From Auxenochlorella pyrenoidosa (lineage: Eukaryota; Chlorophyta; Trebouxiophyceae; Chlorellales; Chlorellaceae), in the NCBI GenBank assembly GCA_001430745.1, contig KQ481938.1, positions 1,762,285-1,825,151 on the forward strand: 62,867 nt of DNA, written 5' to 3'. The translations under genes were made by a program, and so were the position numbers. The notes beneath the pieces are model-generated. The model saw only the letters and a program-made list of their open reading frames with translations. It did not search any database and was not told where the DNA came from. Positions 23,901 through 34,357 of the stretch are shown piece after piece (position 1 is the first letter of the stretch; the number at the start of each line of letters is the position of its first letter).

Positions 23901-24569
23901 GCAGGTTGAAGGCAAACACGGTGCGCGCGTCTCGGTCAAATGCCTCGAGCTCCGCCTGCCGCTCGCGCTCAGCCCGCACCTCGGGCGGCGTGGGCGACCG
24001 CCGTCGGCTGCGATAGCGGTCCTGGTTGCCGTGGCCACGGTCAACGCGGTCGCGGCTGCGGGAGCGGCGTCGATCCCGGCTGCGGGAGCGGCGGCGGTCG
24101 GTTGAGCGGCTGCGCCGGCGATCGCGGCTGCGCCGCCTGCGCTCACGGCTGCGGGAGCGCTTCCGCCGGTCACGCGACCTGCTGCGTGACCGCCGCTTCT
24201 GTGCCTCCTTATCCTGCACAGGAGGTACAAAGCACGGTGGACTTGGGGCTTGAGCAGTCATGGGCAGGAAGACGAGAGCGCAACGACTTCAGGTTTGGCA
24301 AGGCCACCGCCGCTGGCCGTCACCCGCAACATGCAGGAAGGCCTCAGCAACCTCCTCCACCGCATACATGGCCTGCAAAGCACACCTCGCTGCCGTTGAC
24401 TTCCGCTGGTAGGGGCGGTGCGTCCTCTACAGGGGGCAGGGCGTCATACCTGCAAGCGGCGGGGTGGAACGCTTGCTTAACTACGAGCACAACCTGTGTG
24501 AGCAGCACAGAAGCGGCAGCGGCGCGCAATCAAGCGTGGTGATTGGCAAGTGACCCACTCGTCCGCCAT
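20940..24569 (-). CDS. RBM39: RBM39/CC1-type splicing factor (RS domain, RRM1, RRM2, UHM)
   Basis: A minus-strand multi-exon gene. The N-terminal RS domain (24230-24000) is a dense run of RSRSRDRR and RERRRRSRDRRRSRS repeats. RRM1 starts TVFAFNLPLRAEEKEIFQFF (about 23920) and continues DIKIITDKTTGRSKGFAYIE (23590-23510; RNP1 = KGFAYIEF). RRM2 starts LALSNLPTSIT (about 23090) and continues PIFEPFGQLDFVMLQ (22850) and NLHGLDIVGHTLEVNW (22490). The C-terminal UHM reads CLLLKNMFDPAE (21790), ENWDREIAEDVAGECSKYGG (21600-21540), VDKASRGFVYL (21515) and ALHGRWFAARQIAADFQ (21200-21145). The gene ends FTPIYNQHFGL and TGA at 20942-20940. This order and ending are diagnostic for RBM39/CAPER, which bridges U2AF-type contacts in 3' splice-site recognition. 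The start is uncertain: ATG 24569 (MADEW) followed by DALPPVEDAPPLPAEVNGSE near 24440-24375 is plausible, but the first splice phase does not fit cleanly. Confidence 0.88.
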
Positions 24570-24809
24570 CGCAGCAGCCCACGATCTCTTGACGGTCAGT
24601 TGAAATAACTGTTCGAGCGAGCTCTGATCGCCGGGTCGGGCAGCATGAGGAGGCCCTGCTATGCTGCCACCGCATGCTGTTCGCGTCTTTAACGCCCATT
24701 CGGGGATCGCATATCTCCAATTACTCTCTGAGTCCACCAGAATTGACATTATTTCATCTGACGCCTCTGGGTTGCAGTCTTTCGCCAGGGCCCCGACCAA
24801 ACTCGCACT

Positions 24810-27800
24810 ATGGTGATTCACAAGGCCCACCAGTCCCAGTTCTTCAACCCCACATCGCATCCGACTGTGGTGAGTGCGGCGAGCTGTGAGGCTGTAGCCA
24901 GCACCGCCGCGACGGTCTGTCGCGCCGCCAGTCGCGCTGCCGCCAGCTCGCCTGCCCATGCTGCCTGGCATTCAAGGCCTGGCTTTTCAAAGGATGGATG
25001 GCTGAAGCATTGTAGAGCTGTTGGCGCAGCAGTGGCTGCGAATCAACCGCCGCTGCACCGTGTCGTACCCGTAGGCCCCAGTCGGCTACCAGCTTCTCGT
25101 GTGCCGCCGGCCGCGCAACGCCAGCTGCCAGCGCTCCCTGCCCAGCTCCACCAACGCACCAACCCATTCGCTTCGACCTGCCCCCCTGTTCCGCCCAGGT
25201 CATCAAAGTGGGCACCTCATCGCTGATTCGCGCGGAGCAAGGCAGCCTCAACCTGTCATCGCTGGCCTCGATCACCGAGACAGTCCGTGACCTCAAGGCG
25301 CAGGGCTTCAATGTCATCATTGTGTCCAGGTGGGGGGGGGCGGCGGTATTGTGAGGCCACGCGTGGGTAACGAGCAGCTGGTGCAGGCAACTCGGGCGGG
25401 GCTGAGAAGCAGCCGAGATGCCTGGTCGTGTGAGGGAAGTCGGTGGCAACCCTTCCTGGGTGGCCACTGGTCAAAGGAGGCTGGCCAGCTGCTCGCTGCC
25501 TGGACCCACCTTGTCATGCCGTGGCCCCACACAAACCCGCCAACTGCACATGCCCGCATTCCCTCCCCACAGTGGCGCCGTGGGTGTGGGCTGTCAGCGG
25601 CTACGTCTGGCCGTGCGGCCCGACAGCCTTGCCCAAAAGCAGGCACTGGCGGCGGTGGGGCAGGTGCACCTGATGCGATACTACGATGATCTCTTTACCG
25701 CGGTGGACATGGTGAGACATGGTTTAGCAGGCGGTCGCCGCAGGACCTGGCGGCGCTGCGGCCGGCGCATGCGGATAGCTGCCAGTGTGTCATGGCTCCG
25801 TGGGTGTGCCGGCCCTCGAGCCTGCAGGCGCGCTGCCACTCCAGGTGTGCGCTGACCTGTGTTGCGGGTACGCCTGACAACCTTCCCCCCTTCTGGTGCC
25901 GCCTGTTGCGCCCGTCTACCCACCCGGCGCCCGCAGAAGTGCGCCCAGGTGCTGCTGACGCTGGACAACCTGGCCAACCGCAGCCAGTACATCTGCGCCA
26001 AGAACACGTTTGAGGAGCTGCTGCGGTGGGTGCCGCGCCGTGGCGCTGTTCTGCCATCATACTTGGGCTGCAGCCCGCTCTGCCTGTCCTCCCACCTTGA
26101 AAGGAGCGCCCCGGCTGGGGATGCTATCACGGGGCCTGGGCAAGCCAAAGCATGTCGCCCACCACTGACCCAGCCCTGTGTGAGGCCGCTGCCCTGTGCA
26201 GGCTAGGCGCTGTGCCCATTGTGAACGAGAACGACACCGTAGCGGTGCAGGAGCTGCGCATTGGCGACAACGATACGCTGTCTGCGCAGGTCGGCAGACC
26301 ACTGCTGTGTGCTGTGCATCGCTGCCCTGGGTTGCACGCCCAACTACCTGGGACAGCGCTGTGCAGGCCTGCCGGGCATACAACATGGCTGCAATGATCG
26401 CTGCGGTGCCCAGGTTGCAAGTGCACCTGCGATTCCTGCCTGCCCATACTTGGCAGGTGGTCATGTTGGCAAAGGCCACCGTGAGCCGTCGTTGCGAGTC
26501 AGCTACGCCATCTGGCCTCCTGACAGCACTTGCTCGGCTGCTTGGTGCCCCCTCTCGCGGGTTGCAGGTGGCCACGCTGGTGCAGGCCGACTGGCTCTTC
26601 CTGCTGACCGACGTGCCCAACCTGTTCACCGCCAACCCCAACAAGGACCCCACCGCCCAGCCCATCTACGAAGTGGCCGACCTGTCAAAGCTGCACGTGA
26701 GCTGCCGCCCCGCCCAGCCTGCCACTGGTGTCGATCCAATGGCCAGGAAACGTGCCGCCTGCGCCTGTCGAGCTGCAGCAGTGATGCCTCAGCGCGCATC
26801 AGTGGCGGCACTCGCATATTTGGGGGTACTTGCGCACCCCTGGCTGCCAACCTGCTAGGCGGCAATGCTCCCTGCGGATGCCCGGCGGGCCTGTGCGGGT
26901 GGTGGGCCCGCACCTGCAAACATCCTGGTTGCAGCACACGACAGCCCGTGCACACGCTGGTTGGTCGCTGCGCAGGTGGACACGAGCACGAGCGGCACGC
27001 AGTGGGGGACCGGCGGCATGGCCACCAAGCTGACGGCGGGGCGCATCGCCACCGCGGCGGGCTGCCGCATGGTCATCTGCTCCGCCGCCGAGCCGGGCAA
27101 CATCCTGAAGATCATCGCGGGAGAGCGCATCGGCACGCTGTTCCACCCCACCCCCGCGCCCATCAGGTGCGCCGGGCAGCCGGCCGGCTGCGCTTCGCTG
27201 GCTGCTCCACTGCAACTGCAAAAGCGCCGCCCTGACAAGACAGTCGTGGTCGCCGATCAGTCCCTGTGTGCCTCCTTGGCGTGCTGCATCAGCCATCTTG
27301 GTCTGTCGCCCTGGCAGCCCCGTGCCAGCGCTGAGGCCACCAGCGCCACGCCACCCACGCTCTGTGCCAGCTGCCATCCCCACGCCGCCTTCTGCTCCCC
27401 CATCCCCCTGCACAGGGGCCGCAAGCGCTGGATCCTCAGCGTGCCCGTGCGCGGCGAGGTGTGGCTGGACGAGGGTGCGCGGCGCGCGGTGCAGGACCGC
27501 AAGAAGTCGCTCTTCTCTGCCGGCATTGTGCACCTGACCGGGGACTTTGAGGCGCAGGTGCGGGCCGGGAGGGGTGGCGGCTGAGAGGGTCGGGGGTTGG
27601 GGGCATGGGCCGCACAGCGTGGGGGTTCCCCCCGCAAGGATGATATCACGGGCGATGGCCGGTGGGGGCATGTGGGTGCGCGCTTGAAGCGCGCATCGCG
27701 AGGTGCAGGTGCGAGCACTTGGAGGAGGCAGGGCTGTGGTCGGCGCCCAGCTTTTCCCTGCGCTGAGGTGGAGCACACATTCCCAGACCTGGCCCGCCTG

Positions 27801-29269
27801 TCACAGCCGCTGACGGCGCACCCGTGTTTTCCCTAGTGCAGGACGCTGTGAAGCTGTGCACTGCCCAGGGCGAGGAGTTTGCGCGTGCGCTCATCAACTA
27901 CTCGCATGAAGAGGTGGCTAAAGTGCAGGCAAGTGCCCTCGACTGCCTGGCTGTCTGCCTGCCCTGCCTTCCTGCCCCGTCGTGCACAGCCACCTGGCAT
28001 GCAGCCCGCCTGTCTGGTCGCCGCTAGATGCGCATGCGCAGGGCTTTGTTCCGCATCGTGGCCCACTGTGCGCCCTACCGTTTTGCCTCCTGGGGCGCAG
28101 GGTCTGAGCAGCAAGGAGTTTGCGGTGGCGCTGGGCTACAACGGGCAGGAGGAGATTTGCCACCGCGCAAACATCTGCCTGCTGGTGGCGCACCACGACG
28201 ACTCGGGTGGGCGCGGGGCTGTGCCTGGGGTGCGGGGCAGCGACTGGTTGATGGCGACACACCGTCAGTGTGGACGTGCGGGGGGCGGGCTTGCCACCAT
28301 GCACTTGCGGGAGCTTTGGGGCTGTGGAGCGCGGTGCTGCCTCCGCAGCTGCTCCATTGAGACGACGCAAGGCCAGCTGCACATGGCAGGTACATTCTTC
28401 AACGCGACGGCTCTATAAATCTCCCCCCCGCCTGCCCCTGAACGTCCTCTCCAGACCGCGACAGCGAGCACGACAACGAGGGCGGGGGCAGCCCTTACGA
28501 CGGCCCTTCCCGCGTCACCACCCCCACCGTGGCGAGCAGCAGCCATGCCGCGGCCATCGCAGCCGCGGTCGAGGCTGCCGATGCAGCAGCCGCTGCAGGA
28601 GAGGACACTGCGCGCTTCCAGCTCCCGCCGCGCCCGCACGCCAGCTCAGGCTCGCTGGGGGGCATGCTCCATGCGCCGCACCTCAGCAGCAGCAGCACCG
28701 GCAGCCTGGGCCTGGCTGGCGCGTTGCCCCCTGCACCGCAGCACAGCGCCAGCAGCGGCAGCCTGGGCTCGGCAGGCAGCAGCAGCGGGCACCACGCGGC
28801 GCACCACCTGAGGCAGGTGCAGCACGAGCAGCGACTGCAGGAGAAGCAGGAGCCGCAGACAGAGGCGCAGCGAGCAGTGGCAGCGGCACAGGAGGAGGCG
28901 GAAGAGTTTGATGAGCTGGAGGCGCGCCTGGCTGTGCTGCAGTCAAGGTGACTGGGCGCTGTCACCCTGGCAGGGGTGCAGCGGCCGAGGGCAGCAGGTA
29001 TGATGAGCAGGCAGCAGCAGGCAGCAGCCAACAACGCCAGCCACCGAGGCTGCGCTTGCCTCCACCTGCCCTTCCCGCCTGAGCACAGGGGCGGAAGCTC
29101 CCCTGCCAAGCCGGTGCGGCCCAATAGCCAGGCCGTGAACTGGGATGCAGAGCTGGCGTCTGCCATTGCTCATGAGAAGCAGGCAGAGCAGGCGGCGCTG
29201 GCGGCTGGCGCTACCGGAGCAGACGGGCAGGGAGAGGACGTGACAGAGGAGGGCTGGCTGCCACGCTGA
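24810..29269 (+). CDS. Glutamate 5-kinase with C-terminal PUA domain and long tail
   Basis: It catalyses ATP-dependent phosphorylation of L-glutamate to gamma-glutamyl phosphate, the first step of proline synthesis. ATG 24810 ([20 protein letters not shown]) is followed by exons carrying [10 protein letters not shown] (25200), [16 protein letters not shown] (25312-25600), [15 protein letters not shown] (25640), [19 protein letters not shown] (25970), [13 protein letters not shown] (26210), [11 protein letters not shown] (26265 into 26570), [17 protein letters not shown] (26590), [15 protein letters not shown] (27010), ERIGTLFHP (27125), [19 protein letters not shown] (27425), PUA-domain segments to 27870, and [20 protein letters not shown] (28125). 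No gamma-glutamyl phosphate reductase domain follows, so this is the separate bacterial-type enzyme rather than plant P5CS. After the PUA domain comes a ~240-residue Ser/Ala/Gln-rich tail. Its last exon (about 29089-29269) depends on the donor at 28947; read-through would instead end at 28951. Confidence 0.9.
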
Positions 29270-29387
29270 GCTGACGGCTGCAGAACGCCCTGTTTCATAT
29301 GCTGCCCGTGGGGCTTCTTCTACTCAACATGCCCTGTACCTGGCTTGCGCCCCTGGCCCCAGAGCATTGGTCCCCGGCTGTTGGTTC

Positions 29388-29412
29388 TGTAACCCAGCCG
29401 TACATTTTGTAA
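29388..29412 (+). terminator. Two TGTAA polyadenylation signals
   Basis: TGTAA occurs at 29388-29392 and again at 29408-29412, about 120-140 bp after the glutamate kinase stop codon. TGTAA is the usual poly(A) signal of green-algal nuclear genes, so this probably ends that transcript. Confidence 0.55.
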
Positions 29413-29510
29413 CCCTGGGTCTGCAACACCTGCCAATGCTGTCTTGGTTGGCCATACGCCTTGCACGCAGTGGTTCTGTGTGGCTTTCAACGCGCAGTCC
29501 GGGGGATGCG

Positions 29511-29571
29511 CATAGCAGGCGTGCTGTGCTGGGGGCCGAAGCCCGCGACGAGGACACCTCAAAGTAGGTGG
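29511..29571. repeat. Dispersed ~61-bp repeat, copy 2 (intergenic)
   Basis: Same orientation and nearly the same sequence as 12910-12970, from CATAGCAGGCGTGCTG to the CTCAAAGT core. It lies between the poly(A) signals of the glutamate kinase gene and the GARP gene. Confidence 0.6.
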
Positions 29572-29814
29572 TGTCAAAGGGCACCGGTGGGACGGAGGGC
29601 GAACAGGAAGGCGGCAGGAGTTGGGCCACTCTCCCGGTGCAAGCAGGGCAAGGCGGCGGGCAGGGGGGATGCGCATGTCACGCCAGCGGCGTGCCGCACA
29701 GCAATGTTCAGGGCCTCAGACTGTGCCGAACTTTTCGTTCTCTTCACATCAATCAGCTGCAACAGGGGTAAAGTCGGACCCCAGCAGCACCCTGGGCGGC
29801 AGGGAGGCCGCACC

Positions 29815-32800
29815 ATGGCTGGCGAGGGGCCTATTCGGTGGAGCGGAAGGTGCGGTCGGTGCTCGGACTGGGATCGGAACGCAGTCAGCTGCCATTCCCC
29901 TGCAGACGCTGCGCAGCGCCGCTGTGACCTATCTGCTGCCGTCCCGCCTGTGACGGGTGTGCGCGCAGCTGAGTGATTCATGCCGTAGTTGCAGTAGGGG
30001 GGAGGATGGCAGCCCCGGATAGGCACAAGACAGCCGGCGGGAAAGTGGTGGCGGCAGGCCTCCACCGTCCTGAGGGTAGCCACGCCAGGATGCAGCAACA
30101 GCAGCCCCACACTCGCCCACGGCCTGTGCAACCACACCACCATTTCGGGCGTGGCAGCCAGGAACATGGATGCAGTCTCTGTGTGTTTCCTGCTGGTGTC
30201 CGCCAGCCCGTGCGGCGCGCGAACGCCGGGGTTTGAGCGGCCGCCCAGGCGCCCCTGCCCTGGCGCAGGCTGGAGGAGGCGTTTGAGGCCGAGGTGGCGC
30301 GGCAGGGCGGCGTGCACAGCGCGCGCCCCAAAGCCGTACTGGACGCGCTGCAGCCGCTGTTCCCGGAGCTGGGGCTCCAAGTGCAGAACATCAAGTGGTG
30401 GGTGCCCGCGGCCACGATGTCCTGCAGGTTGCCCCCCGCGTGCAAGCAGGGGCAGTGTCGTGGCTTGTTTGCCCCTGGATCCCTCGTGCCTGTCGGCAAT
30501 TCTGGCCCCCGCCTGCCCTGGCTCCCTCCGCCGCTGGTGCAGGCACCTGCAGGCGCACCGCAAGCGGGATGAGAAGGCGCGGGAGTGGCTGGCCACGACG
30601 GAGGGGCCCGTGCGGTGGACCGGCAGGTGTGGCGCGCCGGCAGCCCTGCTGGCAGCGGCCTGCCCGGCGAGCTTGTGCACGCCACCGCCGTGCCTGCTGC
30701 GCCTCAGCTCGCTCCTCCCCCCACTGCCTGCAGGCTGAAGCAGGCGTTTGAGCAGGCGGTGGAGGAGCAGGGCGGGCTGCAGGCGGCGCGCCCCAAGCAG
30801 CTGTGGGAGGCGCTGCAGGCAGAGTTCCCTATGCTCACCATCCAGGGTGGGGGGCGGGGGGGGGGGGGGGGGGGGGGGAGGGGGGGCGGCGCGGCGGGGG
30901 CAGCCGGCGTCATCAGGGAGCTCTGCGGCGTGGTGTGGCATGGTGTGCAGAGGCGGTGGGGGTGCTGGATGTGGCGCCTCCATGCACGCTCACCACTATT
31001 ACCAGCCACGGCACGTCCCCAACCGAGTGCATGCCCTCTGGACCGGGCGGGCACTGCTCTCAACCCTGTGCCGCGGCACGCCCGCGCCCTGCCGCCCCGC
31101 AGAACTGCAAGTGGCACCTGCAGACGCTGCGGAAGAAGGAGCAGCCGGAGCAGGACGATGACGGCGAGGCGGCACCGGGAGCCTCGGCGGAGCGGTGCGC
31201 CGGCTGAGGGCACGCTGGGCGCACTCCCCAGTGGTGCAGGTCTGCCGCCAACTGGGCTGCTGGCCTGACACTCCCGCCCTCAGCTTTGTACTGACGGGCC
31301 GCCGGCATGCACCCCCGCTCACACTGATGCCCCGCTGCCTGCCTGCAGTACGGCCTCGGCAGCACTCCAAGATGCTTCCGAGCCTGCCGGCAGCATGCAG
31401 CAGGAGCCTGGCCGACAAGCAGGCGCCAGCCCTCCAACACAGCGACGGTCCCACCGTCCCGCGCACGAGCAGCTGGCAGCGCAGGAGGCCCAGCCGTCCC
31501 CTTCCCGGGGGTGGCAGGACGCGCAGCAACAGCCCGCCAGCGACAGCCCGGCGCAGCAGCAAGCGCTGCCTGCCTTGCTGGCGCAGCAGCAGCAGCAACA
31601 GCAGCAGCAGCAAGGGCAGCAAGGGTCTGCCTTGCCCAGCCAGGCCGGCGGCGTCACTCGTGCCAGCAGCCTGTCCCAGTCGCAGTCGCTGGCCACCGCC
31701 GACAGCATCGCCGCGCTGCTGGGGCTGTTTGAGCAGCGGGGCCAGGCGGGGTGGGCGGGGGCGCAGCAGCCGTGGCAGCGCACGGGGCAGAAGCGGGGTC
31801 GGGCGCCCGAGGCGTGGGAGGGGCCGCTGGTGGTGGCTGCCCACGATGGGCTGGCCCGCGCCCGCCACATGGTCCGCCTGGTGACGCGGGTCAGTCGGGC
31901 TGCCCAGGGGCAGTGGGGCAACTGGCTGGGAGGGGAGGCGGAGCAGCGGAGAGAGGGANNNNNNNNNNNNNNNNNNNNNNNNNNNNNNNNNNNNNNNNNN
32001 NNNNNNNNNNNNNNNNNNNNNNNNNNNNNNNNNNNNNNNNNNNNNNNNNNNNNNNNNNNNNNNNNNNNNNNNNNNNNNNNNNNNNNNNNNNNNNNNNNNN
32101 NNNNNNNNNNNNNNNNNNNNNNNNNNNNNNNNNNNNNNNNNNNNNNNNNNNNNNNNNNNNNNNNNNNNNNNNNNNNNNNNNNNNNNNNNNNNNNNNNNNN
32201 NNNNNNNNNNNNNNNNNNNNNNNNNNNNNNNNNNNNNNNNNNNNNNNNNNNNNNNNNNNNNNNNNNNNNNNNNNNNNNNNNNNNNNNNNNNNNNNNNNNN
32301 NNNNNNNNNNNNNNNNNNNNNNNNNNNNNNNNNNNNNNNNNNNNNNNNNNNNNNNNNNNNNNNNNNNNNNNNNNNNNNNNNNNNNNNNNNNNNNNNNNNN
32401 NNNNNNNNNNNNNNNNNNNNNNNNNNNNNNNNNNNNNNNNNNNNNNNNNNNNNNNNNNNNNNNNNNNNNNNNNNNNNNNNNNNNNNNNNNNNNNNNNNNN
32501 NNNNNNNNNNNNNNNNNNNNNNNNNNNNNNNNNNNNNNNNNNNNNNNNNNNNNNNNNNNNNNNNNNNNNNNNNNNNNNNNNNNNNNNNNNNNNNNNNNNN
32601 NNNNNNNNNNNNNNNNNNNNNNNNNNNNNNNNNNNNNNNNNNNNNNNNNNNNNNNNNNNNNNNNNAGCCGGGCTCGGCGGCAGCGGGGCTGGCGGGGCCG
32701 GGGGCCGAGCACGGCGCGGCTGCGCTGGGCGCGCTGGCGCCCCTGCTGTCGGCAGGCCTGGCGGCGGGGCCGGCGTCGGCATTTGCTGGGGGGGTGCAGG

Positions 32801-33730
32801 ATGCGGGGGAGGGCGGCTGGCACGATGCGGCGAGGTGCACGGTGGAGGGGTGCCGCATCTGCGCCTACCTGGCGCGCCTGGCCAGGGCCGAGGCCGCGCA
32901 GCAGCGGGGGGAGCCAGCCCCAGCCCTGGCGGGCGGCCGGCAGCGCGGACTGGCAGCAGCGGCGGCGCCAACCCCGACAGAGCAGCAGCCCTTGCAGCCG
33001 CAGCCGCAGGAGCTGCCGCATGATGGGCAGCCCTTCCAGCCACAGCAGCCGTGGCAGCCGCCGCCGCAGCCGCCCCCAGAGCAGCAACAACATCACCAGC
33101 TGCAGCCCCTGCAGCCTGCGTCGGACGAGACTGGCGTGCAGACGCTGCCCCTGCTGGCCTTGCAGGGGCTGCTGTCCAGCTTCTTGCCATCATCCCTCGA
33201 GAGCCCGCTGGCTGCACCGGGCGCTGCAGCGCAGCTTGGCGGCGCAGACAGCGCGGCAGGCGACCCTGCGCTGCTACTGCTGCCTGCCAACCCCGGCCCT
33301 GGGCCTGCAGATGCGGCGCAGCTGCTGGCGACGATGCATCCGGCTCTGAGCCCAAAAGGTAAGAGGGCGCTGTGCCCGAGGGGACAGGTCCAAAGAAGCG
33401 CCTGGAGCCGTTTTTTGAGCTCGGCTGGCGCTGATGCTGCTAGCCCTGCAGCCAGGGTCGTAGCACAACCTCAAGCGCTCCACCTCTTGGCCCTGATCCC
33501 ACCATGCAGTCTGCACAGCCATCTGCCAGGCGGCTCCGTCCAACCAGGAGGGCCAAGCCGCCATGGCCCTTTGGCTGCTGCAGGCGGGCGCCACCACCCC
33601 TACCCAGGTGGCGGGCCTGCTGTCCTCTTCCACCGCCTTCCTTCAGCTGGCCTCTGATGCCACGCAGGGGCAGGGGGTGCAGCTTGTACACTGGGCGGCA
33701 CTGCTCATGGCATGCCGCCAGCATTCATAA
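29815..33730 (+). CDS. Putative transcription factor with two tandem GARP (G2-like Myb) repeats
   Basis: Exons 29815-29849, 30269-30397, 30543-30626, 30734-30846, 31103-31194, 31349 into the gap, and after the gap to about 33358, then about 33508-33730 (TAA). ATG 29815 opens MAGEGPIRWSGR, the 'RWT' entry of a GARP domain. This continues LEEAFEAEVARQGGVHSARP, then KAVLDALQP and IKWHLQAHRKR. A second unit follows: GPVRWTGRLKQAFEQAVEEQ, GGLQAARPKQLWEALQ and NCKWHLQTLRKKEQ. Both match the plant pattern RWTxxLHxxFxxAVxxLGG...AxPKxIL...NVKSHLQxYR, with W for S in SHLQ. The rest is Gln/Pro/Ala-rich with a poly-Q run near 31585-31613 and one Cys/His stretch (RCTVEGCRICAYLARLARAE near 32835). The exon 4 donor sits at a long poly-G run and its phase does not match exon 5, so the assembly there may be off by a base. 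Confidence 0.7.
30846..30889 (+). repeat. Long poly-G tract in an intron, just after a splice donor
   Basis: It includes a run of more than 20 consecutive G beginning right after the GARP exon 4. Similar runs occur at about 1134-1153, 6547-6560, 25330-25340, 36289-36303, 40266-40280 and 58431-58445, all in introns or flanks. Confidence 0.8.
31959..32665. other. Assembly gap (707 N) inside the GARP gene
   Basis: An unbroken run of N from 31959 to 32665. The reading frame is open on both sides, so part of the Gln/Ala-rich region of the GARP-domain protein is missing. Confidence 0.99.
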
Positions 33731-34357
33731 CGCCAGTGCTGCGCGGGAGCCCTGCGCAGCACTCCCATCCTTCTTGTCAATCTGCTACTGCATGCTTCTA
33801 CACGTGACTGTACACCTTCCTCTACTGATTTCTGCGACATTGGATTGGTTCTTGGCGCGATGGCTGCCGCAATTACTCCCAATTTGTACATCACAAGTAA
33901 CGCCACCAGGGTTGAGTTCCAAGCAGCCAGACAGTCCCGGTGGTGTTGCCCCTGGTGCTTGTGTGCTGTTAAGCCACAGCAGGCTGCTGACGTGGGTATG
34001 CTGCAATGCTGCCGGTTCGGCATGCCAATTTGCAGCAGCAACGGCAATGCTGATACAGTTACATGACTCAGGGGGTCACTGATATGCCAGGGAAGGCAGC
34101 GGCTGTTTACAAGCGTGGAGGACAGATTGGGGGAGCGGGAGAGTGCCAAATGCGCACGTGTGCTTGCCATTCTAAGAAGAATTCAGTTGGTGATGGGAGG
34201 ATGCAAGGAGCAAAATACACAGGAGGGAGGGAGAGCCGGCGGCAAAACACAGCAGATGCAAAGCAGTCGGACAGCAGCCGGATGGCAGGAGACAGACTCT
34301 TACCGCCATCCAGCTGCGCAGGAACCGTCAACTCCCACCGCCGAGCTCAAGGCGCGC
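33731..34357. other. Intergenic region between convergent genes
   Basis: Relatively AT-rich 3' flanks of the GARP gene and the F-box/LRR gene. No gene, RNA or repeat is supported. Confidence 0.5.

Noticed and set aside
29574..30983. Long open minus-strand frame (469 codons) opposite the GARP exons
   Set aside because: It crosses plus-strand exons with clear GARP motifs. Its own product is low-complexity Pro/Ala/Arg with no family features, typical of antisense frames in GC-rich DNA.
31585..31613. CAG repeats as a microsatellite of regulatory interest
   Set aside because: They encode poly-Gln in frame in a Gln-rich protein. Similar short CAG runs occur throughout this GC-rich genome.
30999..33355. 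Very long open frames on both strands across the N gap
   Set aside because: They stay open only because N runs contain no stops. Just the plus-strand frame joined to the GARP exons is supported.
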